Assembly: GCF_039543525.1 (NCBI RefSeq)
Contig: NZ_BAABJX010000063.1
Location: forward strand, 1-36,261
Reading direction: 5' to 3'
DNA length: 36,261 nt
From: Algivirga pacifica
GTDB lineage: Bacteria; Bacteroidota; Bacteroidia; Cytophagales; Flammeovirgaceae
This document shows, in pieces, positions 7,811 through 16,040 of the stretch (position 1 is the first letter of the stretch; every line of letters starts with the position of its first letter). Position numbers and translations under genes: made by a program. A model generated the notes under the pieces. The model was not told where the DNA came from. It did no database searches and saw only the letters and a program-made list of their open reading frames with translations.

Positions 7811-10800
7811 ATGAGAAGAATACGTTTGCTAGAACTGTTCTCGGGAGTGCTACCGGGATTAGTGTTTTTAGGGGCCTTGTTATGGATAGGGCAACCGTTG
7901 ACTTATGCACAAGATTGGGTGCAGAAAGGAAATACGCTTTACGGAGACGAAACGGAAAGTTATTTTTCTTCTGATGTTGCTTTGTCTGCAGGTGGTAAAA
8001 GAATGGTGGTGAGTTCATCTAGCGCAAATAATGACACAGGACACGTTAAAGTTTTTCAATGGGAGGAAACCAATTGGGTGCAGTTGGGTGCTACCCTTTT
8101 AGGGGATTCAACAGGACATCGTTTTGGATCTGCGTTAGACATTTCAGACGATGGCAAGAGAATCGTGGTGGGTACTCCAAATACGTTATCTAACGTTGGA
8201 AAAGTAAGTGTTTATGAGTGGAATATAGATCACTGGATAAAGGTTGGTAATGATATTTATGGAGAGGCGGCTTCAGATTATTCAGGTAGTGCAATTAGTA
8301 TTTCCGGAGATGGAAATGTAATTGCGATAGGTGCCAATAGTAATGATGGAAATGGGGTAAATTCAGGACAGGTAAGAGTCTATGAATGGAAGAGCAGTAA
8401 CTGGACAAAACGGGGAGCAGATATTGATGGAGAAGTAGCTGGTGATTTATTTGGGTATACAGTAAGTCTTTCTCATGATGGTAATCGTTTGCTTGCTACG
8501 GCTAGAGATAATGATGACGGTGCAGAAAATGTAGGACAAGCGCGTGTGTTCGAATGGAATGGAACAGCTTGGCTACAGTTAGGAGGTGATTTAAATGGTA
8601 TCGCAACCACCGAGATGTTGGGATATGCATCAGATATTTCAGCTGATGGTACTACGATTGCTCTAGGAACATTTAATGCTAATCTTGTTAAATGCTTTAA
8701 GTGGAACGGCAGTACCTGGACGCTTAAAGGTAATATTAGTAGGACAGGAGGTTTTGGTTCAAACTTATCTTTGTCCAATAGCGGCGATAAATTATTAGTG
8801 GGAGCCTACAATTCCTCTTATAATGGCTCTCAGTCCGGGAGTGCTTATGTTTATGCTTGGGATGGTTCCAATTGGCTACAGGAAGGACAGCGTATTGATG
8901 GGGAGGCTGCCTCTAACTTGATGGGTAGGCCGCTTGCAATTTCTGGGGATGGAAAAAGTATTGCATTAGTAGCGCAATACAATAGTACTAATGCCTATAG
9001 AGCAGGACAGGTACGAATGTTTGTCCAAGAAAAGCCTAACCAACCACCAACGGTTACGGCTCCACTTTCCAAGAAAGTCTTGGTCTCAACCCACCCGGCT
9101 TCCACGGTACTACTCTCCATGCTCTTCTCAGACGCAGATGGAGATGCCCTCACCTACACAGCAACTTCCCAAAACACTGGCGTAGTAACCACTTCCATTA
9201 CAGGAGAGGTACTTACTCTAACAGAAGCAAGCCTAGGAAGTACCACCATAGAGGTAACGGCAGATGATGGCAAAGGCGGTAGTGTAACTACCAGCTTTGA
9301 GGTAGTCGTAGCGACAAAGGAAACCTTGGCTTGGGAACAGTTGGGGATGGATATTGATGGGCAAGCAATAAATGATTATACTGGCTATTCTGTGAGTATG
9401 TCATCTGATGGTAGTCGTTTGGTAATAGGAGCTATTTATGACGATGGTATTGGCGTTAATTCAGGTAATGTACGCATTTATGAGTGGAGTGGTAGTAACT
9501 GGGTTCAATTGGGCTTGGATATTGATGCGGAAGCTGTATCAGACAACTCCGGTTGGACGGTAAGTATGTCCTCTGTTGGCAATCATGTGGCGATTGGAGC
9601 TATTTACAATGATGGTAATGGTACTGATGCCGGTCATGTTCGAGTTTATGAGTGGAATGGTAGTAGTTGGGTTCAGTTGGGCTTAGACATTGACGGAGAA
9701 GCTGCGTCAGATTACTCAGGTAAGTCGATAAGTATATCTTCTGATGGTAACCGTTTAGCGATTGGAGCTTATGGAAACGATGGTAACGGTACGAATGCCG
9801 GACATATTCGTGTTTATGAGTGGAGCGGTAGTAACTGGAGTCAGTTAGGCTTGGACATTGATGGAGAGGCAGCTAGTGATGAATCAGGTTGGTCGGTAAG
9901 TATGTCCTCTGACGGTAGTCGTTTGGCGATTGGAGCTATTTACAATGATGGTAATGGTACTGATGCCGGCCATGTGCGTATTTATGAATGGAATGGTAAC
10001 AACTGGGTTCAGTTGGGCTTAGACATTGACGGAGAGGTATCTGGTGATAGATTCGGCTATTCGGTAAGTATGTCCTCTGATGGTAATCGTTTAGCGATTG
10101 GATCTATCTTAAATGATGGTAGCAGTGCTAATGCCGGTCATGTCCGTATATATGAATGGAATGGCAGTAGTTGGATTCAGTTGGGTGTAGATATAGACGG
10201 GGAATCTGCTGGTGATGAATCAGGTAATTCGGTAAGCTTGTCTTCTGAGGGTAATCGTTTGGCAATTGGAGCTTATTTGAATGATGGCAATGGTGATAAA
10301 GCCGGTCATGTCCGTATTTATGAATGGAATGGAAGTAGCTGGATTCAACTAGGCTTGGATATAGATGGGGAGGCAGCTGATGATAGATTCGGTTGGGCGA
10401 CAGGTATGTCCTCTGATGGTACTCGCTTGGCAGTAGGAGCTTATGAAAATGATGGTAATAGTACCGGTGCCGGTCATGTTAGAGTTTACGAACTAGGTAC
10501 TCTTGCTAATAAAGCACCTCTAGGCTTACAGATATCTAACCAAGAATTAAAGTCAGGAAATGCTATAACTTCTATAACGCTTTCGGACTGGTTCGTAGAT
10601 GAGGATGGTGATCCACTAACCTATACTGTAAATGTACTGGATACAGCTGTGGTCTTGGCTAATATAGCAGGAGATATTCTTACGATAAATGAAAATGATC
10701 TAGGTACTACTACACTTGAGGTCACTGCTAATGATGGTAAGGGAGGAACAACAATGATTGCATTTGAAGTGTCAGTGGTTGATCCAGCAGCATTTACTTG

Positions 10801-13800
10801 GAAACAAGTAGGACAGACTATAGAAGGAGCCAACCCTGGAGATTGGGCTGGGAAAGGTGTTGCTATTTCTGAAGATGGAAAAAGAATTATAGTCTCATCG
10901 CATGGAGACAATTCAGTAGGAACTCTTACAGGTGTAGCTAGAGTATATGAGAATATAGATGGAACTTGGACAGAATTAGGGGGAGGGGTATTTGGTGAAA
11001 TGCATGGAGATCACTCAGGGGATGCAGTAGCTATTAGTGGAGATGGTAGTCATATCGTAGTAGGAGCTCAGCTCAATGATAACGCCAACGGTATTGACGC
11101 AGGACATATTAGAGTATACAAATGGACGGGTACTACTTGGGTACAAGTAGGAGCAGATATTGACGGAGACGCAGTAAGTGATCGATTAGGTCACTCAGTA
11201 AGTATTTCACATGATGGAACTCGAATAGCTGTCGGTGCCCATGCCAATGATGCAAATGGCTCAGATGCGGGTCATGTTAAAGCCTATCAATGGAATGGCA
11301 GTAGTTGGATACAAATGGGGTCTGCTATTTTAGGAGAAGCATTAGGGGACAATTTTGGTATATCTGTTGCTTTAAATTATGGTGGATCAAGACTAGCCGT
11401 AGGTGGTAGATACAATGATGGAGCAGGCTCAAATGCTGGTCACGCTAGAATATTTAGTTGGAACGGCAGTAATTGGATACAATTAGGAGCAGACATAGAT
11501 GGTGAAGCCGCTGGTGATAATTTTGGAGAATCTATAGGCTTATCCAAAGATGGTAAAAGAGTTATCATCGGAGGTTTATATAATGATGGAGCAGTTTCAA
11601 ATGCTGGACATGCTCGTGTATATGATTGGGATGGTACAACCTGGAATCAGGTAGGTACAGATATAGAAGGAAAAGCAGCTAATGATTATTCTGGATATGG
11701 TACTAGTATTTCATATGATGGAAACCGTATAGCTATAGGGGGACCATATAATGATGATAATGGCAACAATGCAGGTAATGCCATGATCTATGATTGGAAT
11801 GGTACGCAATGGGTGAAGCTTGGGAATGATTTAAAAGGAGCTGCTGAAGATTATTTTGGGCAGCCTCTTATGGTATCACCTAATGGTCATCATATTATTG
11901 TTGGGGCTTATGGTAATGGGGTAAGCACATTTAATGGATATGCTAAAGTCTTTGAATTGAGTACAGCGTCTTCTAATACTGCCCCTACCATCAAAAACGA
12001 AATCAACGATTTCAGCTACACGGAAGGGACAGGGCCACACGGCATCAATTTTATCAATGTGTTTGAGGATGCCGATGGAGATACCCTAACGTATACGGCC
12101 ACAGTAATGGATACCAATATTGCAACGGTCAGCGGAGGCGGATTTGCCAATGCAAGCTTTACCTTTGTGTTGGGACAGGCAGGGAGCACGGAGGTGACCA
12201 TTACGGCAGAGGACGGTAAAGGAGGAAACGTCAGCGACACCTTTATCCTTAGTGTCAATGCTACAGCGAACAATTCCCCTTATGTGGGTGTGCCAATCAA
12301 TGATCAAAGCTATACGGCAGGATTTGGCAGCGAGACCATCGTAATGGACAGTACCTTCTTTGATCCGGATGGAGATGCCTTGACATATGCTGTTTCCAGT
12401 AATAATACGGCTGTGGTCACAGCTTCAGTGTCTGGAATCAACCTTGTCCTTAACGAAGTGGGAGCAGGTAGTGCTACGGTCACGGTCACCGCCAACGATG
12501 GCAAAGGAGGTGTGATCAGTGATAGCTTCGTAGTTACGGTAACAGCCGTGTCTAATAATGCGCCAATCATCGTCAACCCGATCGCTGACAAGACATTGAC
12601 AGAAGGATTCGCAAGTGACCTGACGAACTTAGCTGCGGTCTTTAATGACGCTGATGGAGATGTATTGAACTACACTGCTGTGTCCAATAATGAGGGAATT
12701 GTCACGGTAGGCCTTTCAGGAAGCTCTTTATACGTTTATGAGGCAGGGATAGGAACCGCTACAGTAACCGTCACCGCCAACGATGGCAAAGGAGGTGTGA
12801 TCAGTGATAGCTTCATAGTCACAGTAAATGCAGCTCCCAATAATGCTCCAACGGTGATCAATACTATCGCCGATCAAACCCTGACGGAAGGATTCAGTAC
12901 ATGGCAAATCGATATCTCTAATGTATTTAATGATCCGGATGGAGATGCACTCTCTTATGAACTATCCGTGGATGATACCTTTATTGTGACGGCCAATGTA
13001 TCCGGAAATATGTTGACCTTAACCGAGCAAGGGGTAGGAACAACTACCGTATGGGTGACAGCCAATGACGGCAAAGGCGCATCGGATTGGACCAACTTCG
13101 AGGTAACGGTACTAGAGAATACATCAGAAGTAACGGTAGAAGAGGTGATTAATGTGGAATACACAGAAAGCCTGAATAATTCAACGGTAGAGATCAATAG
13201 CAACCGTTTTGTACTTGAGCTCAACCGACCGGACCTGGTGAAAAGTGTGAGGTTGGGCGTGATTCCAATGGGAGATATTTTGGAGGAGAACTATATGCCA
13301 ACAACCATGAACTTTGATGGAGGGGCACAGTACGCAGTGACACAAGATATCAATGATCCATTTGGCATTTTCTATGACTTTGAAATTGAGTTAAATGATG
13401 GAAGCCTGATCTATTATCCAGAAGACCGTTATGGTTTCCGTTACCGTATCTATGAGGAAGGGTTCTTTAATTTTGCCAATTATATTGGGGTTGGTAATAA
13501 AGCGGATGATTACCGTATGATTTCTTTGCCATTGGCTGCTTCAGTAGGTAAGGATATTCAGGATTTACTTCCTAACTTGATGCCAATAGATGAAGAAAGA
13601 TGGAGAATGTGGACTTGGAGCGGTGAGCGATACGACCCATTATATGAAAATGATGGTATATGGCCAGGAGATGCTTACTGGATTTTAAGTACTGATCGAC
13701 CAAACTTATCTTCACCGGAGTTGTCTGCGGAAGTACGCCCAGAGGTAGGTGTCAATTCTCAGGGAGACTTTGAGCCATTTGTATTGGAACTATGGCCAGG

Positions 13801-14815
13801 GTGGAAAATGATCAGTACGCCATTCAACATGCCGCTAAACTGGGAGCAAATTATTGCTAGAAACATAGAGGAAGCTTCTTTGGATGGGGATAATTTACGC
13901 CTTGATGAACTGCAGCAGATCTCTACTGAACTGGTCAGCTGGAATGGTAGTCGTACCTACGGGAATATGCTATATCCATTTGAAGGTGCCTTTGTCGAAA
14001 ATAGGGGGGACTCTTGGGTAAATATTAATATCTATCCAATTCAGGATTTTTATAATACCGCTAATTTACGTCAAGCCGCTGAAAGCAACTGGAAGGTACA
14101 GTTAGAAGTACAGTCAGCTACAAAATGGCACCATACGGCTTATTTCGGGATGCATAAGTTGGCGACCGATGCCTTGGATGGAAGGGATGCCCGAACAGCC
14201 CCATTGCTGATGGAACACTTGCCAACAGCTCGATTTACACGTCCTTCCCTAAATGGAGCGGCAGTCATTGGTGAGATGATTACCGAGGCGACTTCCGGCA
14301 CATGGACTTTCGACCTATCGTCCGGTACAGAAGAAGCTTTGCAATTGCGTTGGAAAGCGTTGGATGTAGCCGTTGGGAAGCAGCTATACCTATATGATCA
14401 CAGTACCCAACGCATCACGGATATGCAACAAGTACAGACCTATCAAGGAAGTACTTCCGAGGCGACTTTCACAGCCTTCTACGGCAGTCAGGAGCGTATC
14501 GCTTCCATGCTATCAGAGGCGGGCATCTTGGTAGGGACAGCCTATCCAAACCCATTCCGTGAGCAGACGACCTTTGAGTTGCTGGTACCAGAACAAGAGT
14601 CCGGCAGTAGCCTGCAGATTCGCGTGATGGACCTTACCGGCAAGCAAGTGAAACAAATCTATCAAGGTACTGTGCCATCCGGCTTACTACGCGTCTCTTG
14701 GGATGGTAGCCAGCAAAACGGCGGCAAGGTGCAGAAAGGCATGTACTTGTACCAGATGTTACTGAGCACTGAAAAGGGCAGTAGGGCCTATACTGGAAAG
14801 GTCATGGTCGAATAG
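7811..14815 (+). CDS. Giant T9SS-sorted protein: three 7-repeat FG-GAP-like propellers and cadherin-like domains
   Basis: 2334 residues with an N-terminal signal peptide (residues 1-34, ending TYAQ). Three blocks of FG-GAP/integrin-alpha-like repeats of about 50-58 residues follow, at about 35-405, 504-893 and 992-1383. Each has exactly seven repeats of the pattern W.QLG..I.GEA..D..G.SVS.S.DG.R.AIGA..NDG...AGHVRVYEW, suggesting three seven-bladed propellers. A cadherin-like domain (LTYT...ND GKGG type) follows each of the first two. Four more cover about 1388-1768. A unique region (about 1770-2235) with no recognised domain comes next. The last 95 residues (AYPNPF..., MDLTGKQVKQ, KGMYLYQM) are a type A T9SS C-terminal sorting domain. 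It is probably displayed on or shed from the cell surface as an adhesin or matrix protein. The ATG at 7811 is the only start that supplies the signal peptide. Confidence 0.9.
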   Translation: MRRIRLLELFSGVLPGLVFLGALLWIGQPLTYAQDWVQKGNTLYGDETESYFSSDVALSAGGKRMVVSSSSANNDTGHVKVFQWEETNWVQLGATLLGDSTGHRFGSALDISDDGKRIVVGTPNTLSNVGKVSVYEWNIDHWIKVGNDIYGEAASDYSGSAISISGDGNVIAIGANSNDGNGVNSGQVRVYEWKSSNWTKRGADIDGEVAGDLFGYTVSLSHDGNRLLATARDNDDGAENVGQARVFEWNGTAWLQLGGDLNGIATTEMLGYASDISADGTTIALGTFNANLVKCFKWNGSTWTLKGNISRTGGFGSNLSLSNSGDKLLVGAYNSSYNGSQSGSAYVYAWDGSNWLQEGQRIDGEAASNLMGRPLAISGDGKSIALVAQYNSTNAYRAGQVRMFVQEKPNQPPTVTAPLSKKVLVSTHPASTVLLSMLFSDADGDALTYTATSQNTGVVTTSITGEVLTLTEASLGSTTIEVTADDGKGGSVTTSFEVVVATKETLAWEQLGMDIDGQAINDYTGYSVSMSSDGSRLVIGAIYDDGIGVNSGNVRIYEWSGSNWVQLGLDIDAEAVSDNSGWTVSMSSVGNHVAIGAIYNDGNGTDAGHVRVYEWNGSSWVQLGLDIDGEAASDYSGKSISISSDGNRLAIGAYGNDGNGTNAGHIRVYEWSGSNWSQLGLDIDGEAASDESGWSVSMSSDGSRLAIGAIYNDGNGTDAGHVRIYEWNGNNWVQLGLDIDGEVSGDRFGYSVSMSSDGNRLAIGSILNDGSSANAGHVRIYEWNGSSWIQLGVDIDGESAGDESGNSVSLSSEGNRLAIGAYLNDGNGDKAGHVRIYEWNGSSWIQLGLDIDGEAADDRFGWATGMSSDGTRLAVGAYENDGNSTGAGHVRVYELGTLANKAPLGLQISNQELKSGNAITSITLSDWFVDEDGDPLTYTVNVLDTAVVLANIAGDILTINENDLGTTTLEVTANDGKGGTTMIAFEVSVVDPAAFTWKQVGQTIEGANPGDWAGKGVAISEDGKRIIVSSHGDNSVGTLTGVARVYENIDGTWTELGGGVFGEMHGDHSGDAVAISGDGSHIVVGAQLNDNANGIDAGHIRVYKWTGTTWVQVGADIDGDAVSDRLGHSVSISHDGTRIAVGAHANDANGSDAGHVKAYQWNGSSWIQMGSAILGEALGDNFGISVALNYGGSRLAVGGRYNDGAGSNAGHARIFSWNGSNWIQLGADIDGEAAGDNFGESIGLSKDGKRVIIGGLYNDGAVSNAGHARVYDWDGTTWNQVGTDIEGKAANDYSGYGTSISYDGNRIAIGGPYNDDNGNNAGNAMIYDWNGTQWVKLGNDLKGAAEDYFGQPLMVSPNGHHIIVGAYGNGVSTFNGYAKVFELSTASSNTAPTIKNEINDFSYTEGTGPHGINFINVFEDADGDTLTYTATVMDTNIATVSGGGFANASFTFVLGQAGSTEVTITAEDGKGGNVSDTFILSVNATANNSPYVGVPINDQSYTAGFGSETIVMDSTFFDPDGDALTYAVSSNNTAVVTASVSGINLVLNEVGAGSATVTVTANDGKGGVISDSFVVTVTAVSNNAPIIVNPIADKTLTEGFASDLTNLAAVFNDADGDVLNYTAVSNNEGIVTVGLSGSSLYVYEAGIGTATVTVTANDGKGGVISDSFIVTVNAAPNNAPTVINTIADQTLTEGFSTWQIDISNVFNDPDGDALSYELSVDDTFIVTANVSGNMLTLTEQGVGTTTVWVTANDGKGASDWTNFEVTVLENTSEVTVEEVINVEYTESLNNSTVEINSNRFVLELNRPDLVKSVRLGVIPMGDILEENYMPTTMNFDGGAQYAVTQDINDPFGIFYDFEIELNDGSLIYYPEDRYGFRYRIYEEGFFNFANYIGVGNKADDYRMISLPLAASVGKDIQDLLPNLMPIDEERWRMWTWSGERYDPLYENDGIWPGDAYWILSTDRPNLSSPELSAEVRPEVGVNSQGDFEPFVLELWPGWKMISTPFNMPLNWEQIIARNIEEASLDGDNLRLDELQQISTELVSWNGSRTYGNMLYPFEGAFVENRGDSWVNINIYPIQDFYNTANLRQAAESNWKVQLEVQSATKWHHTAYFGMHKLATDALDGRDARTAPLLMEHLPTARFTRPSLNGAAVIGEMITEATSGTWTFDLSSGTEEALQLRWKALDVAVGKQLYLYDHSTQRITDMQQVQTYQGSTSEATFTAFYGSQERIASMLSEAGILVGTAYPNPFREQTTFELLVPEQESGSSLQIRVMDLTGKQVKQIYQGTVPSGLLRVSWDGSQQNGGKVQKGMYLYQMLLSTEKGSRAYTGKVMVE

Positions 14816-14863
14816 TTGTTCATATTGTTTAATTGAGCTTCGCTCGTTCATAATGTTTAGTTG

Positions 14864-15097
14864 TAGGTCCTTGCTTCACGGCACAATGTCGTGAACTTAA
14901 ACTAAATACTGGTCCTAGCGTCCACGCTAGGACCTTTAACATTATTTGAGCGTCCACGCTCAAGCTAAGCTTATAGAACCGGAGCATTACATGCCGTGCG
15001 ATACGCTCCCATTATATTTTGGTCTTCGCGAGGACGCGAAGACCAGTGTCTACCTTTTCCTTAAGTTGACGGCATTGTGCCTCACGACAAGGACCTA
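14864..15097. repeat. GGTC-type palindrome with tetraloop hairpins, locus 1
   Basis: Outer arms 14864-14900 and 15061-15097 are inverted, imperfect copies: TAGGTCCTTG..., GGCACAATG, AACTTAA against TTAAGTT, CATTGTGCC, CAAGGACCTA. Three perfect hairpins lie inside. One has arms GGTCCTAGCG and CGCTAGGACC around TCCA (14911-14934). The second has TTGAGCG and CGCTCAA around TCCA (14946-14963). The third has GGTCTTCGCG and CGCGAAGACC around AGGA (15021-15044). Confidence 0.9.
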
Positions 15098-15106
15098 TTA
15101 TTTATT

Positions 15107-15148
15107 AAAAATCCCCCTGCATATTATGATAATATGCAGGGGGATTTT
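15107..15148. terminator. Strong bidirectional terminator
   Basis: A near-perfect 20-bp inverted repeat: A-run, TCCCCCTGCATATTAT, a GA loop, then its complement ending GGGGGATTTT. With A's on one side and T's on the other it can stop transcription from both the giant gene (plus) and purN (minus). Confidence 0.85.
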
Positions 15149-15264
15149 GCTTATAACACGATTGATCATGTTTCGGTTTAAATACCACAAATGAGCGAAG
15201 CTCAACGATATTCAACTAAACATTATGAACGAGCGAAGCTCAACTAAACATTATCAACAAAAAG

Positions 15265-15327
15265 CTCAACTCACCGAAGGTGAACTCAACAGCGAAGCGC
15301 TCAACCAGCGGCGTAAGTCGCCTCAAC
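15265..15327. repeat. GTTGAG-linked hairpin array, locus 2, running into purN
   Basis: CTCAAC linkers at 15265, 15285, 15300 and 15322 separate three hairpins: TCACC-GAA-GGTGA, AGCG-AAG-CGCT, and GCGGC-GTAA-GTCGC. The last 27 bp lie inside the purN reading frame: on the minus strand GTTGAG, GCGACTTACGCCGC, TG, GTTGAG encode VEATYAAG and the TGA stop. Confidence 0.9.
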
Positions 15328-15885
15328 AAGCTGCTCAATGACTCTAGGGAAGTAGAAATGCTCCAACGTTAGTACTTTTTTAGCAACAACCTCAGGAGTG
15401 TCTTCCACATCCAGGTTACAAGTTGCTTGCAAGATTACCTGTCCTTCGTCATACTCTTTGTTACAGTAATGGATCGTGATACCCGATACTTTTTCCTTAG
15501 CTTCCACTACGGCTTGATGTACGTTCATGCCGAACATTCCTTTGCCACCAAACTTGGGTAGAAGGGCAGGGTGAATATTGATTACTTTGTTCTCGTAAGT
15601 TTCCAAAATTGCCTCAGGGACTAACAATAAGAATCCAGCAAGGATAATAAAGTCTGCCTGAAACTCCTGTAAACAGTCCAGTACCTCATTGGTCTCATTA
15701 AATGCTGTACGACTAAAGTGGTAGGCCGGAACGTTTTTAGCCTTGGCTTTGTCCAGTACGGCAGCATGCTTACGGTTAGAGATCACAATAAAATTGATGT
15801 CCTCTCTTCCCTCAAAATGTTCCATAATCTTAAGGGCATTACTCCCCGTTCCAGAAGCTAGAATGGCAATATTGGTCGTTTTCAC
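15301..15885 (-). CDS. purN: Phosphoribosylglycinamide formyltransferase
   Basis: 194 residues. It transfers a formyl group from 10-formyltetrahydrofolate to glycinamide ribonucleotide in de novo purine synthesis, in the cytoplasm. Visible family features are the N-terminal phosphate loop ILASGTGSNA (residues 8-17), FADFIILAGF-type strand 76-85, catalytic Asn103 and His105 in NIHPALLPKFGGKGMFG, and Asp146 in YDEGQVILQ. Length is normal. The start is a GTG at 15885; no in-frame ATG lies near it. The C-terminal VEATYAAG and the stop codon are encoded by the palindromic repeat at 15265-15327, so the native tail seems to have been replaced or extended. Catalytic residues are far from this tail, so activity should be unaffected. 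Confidence 0.93.
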   Translation of the reverse strand: MKTTNIAILASGTGSNALKIMEHFEGREDINFIVISNRKHAAVLDKAKAKNVPAYHFSRTAFNETNEVLDCLQEFQADFIILAGFLLLVPEAILETYENKVINIHPALLPKFGGKGMFGMNVHQAVVEAKEKVSGITIHYCNKEYDEGQVILQATCNLDVEDTPEVVAKKVLTLEHFYFPRVIEQLVEATYAAG

Positions 15886-15961
15886 AGTGATTGTTTGTTT
15901 GTATTTTCAATTCAGTTACCTGACGTTTTCTCCCTTAGGAGTGAAGGTGCGAAAGTAATGA

Positions 15962-16040
15962 AGAATTTTTAATTATCAATTTTCAATGATTAATTATTAA
16001 TGATTGAAAATTGATAATTAATCATCGAAAATTAAAAATC
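15962..16040. repeat. AT-rich palindrome abutting the UbiA-family stop codon
   Basis: Perfect 18-bp arms 15970-15987 (TAATTATCAATTTTCAAT) and 16003-16020, with a 15-nt loop rich in ATTAAT. The outer flanks AATTTTTAATT and AATTAAAAATC also pair. It ends at the base before the stop codon of the gene at 16041. It may act as a weak terminator for that minus-strand gene. Confidence 0.85.

Larger units (their letters stand above)
14818..15258. repeat. Nested composite palindrome, GTTCAT-type outer arms
   Basis: The left arm, 14818-14862, begins 3 bp after the stop codon of the giant gene: GTTCATATTGTTTAATT, hairpin GAGC-TTC-GCTC, GTTCATAATGTTTAGTT. The right arm, 15193-15258, carries two copies of GAGC-GAA-GCTC (15193-15203 and 15231-15241) separated and followed by the complementary linkers. 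The right arm therefore has one hairpin more than the left. The interior holds a second palindrome (14864-15097) and a terminator (15107-15148). This element and the array at 15265 fill the gap from 14816 to 15300; I see no gene there. Confidence 0.88.

Noticed and set aside
12016..13224. Several 70-100 codon minus-strand frames inside the giant gene
   Set aside because: They mirror the repetitive cadherin-like coding sequence and are antisense shadows.
14946..15194. 82-codon plus-strand reading frame between the giant gene and purN
   Set aside because: It is made entirely of palindromic repeats and terminator sequence and has no protein-like composition.
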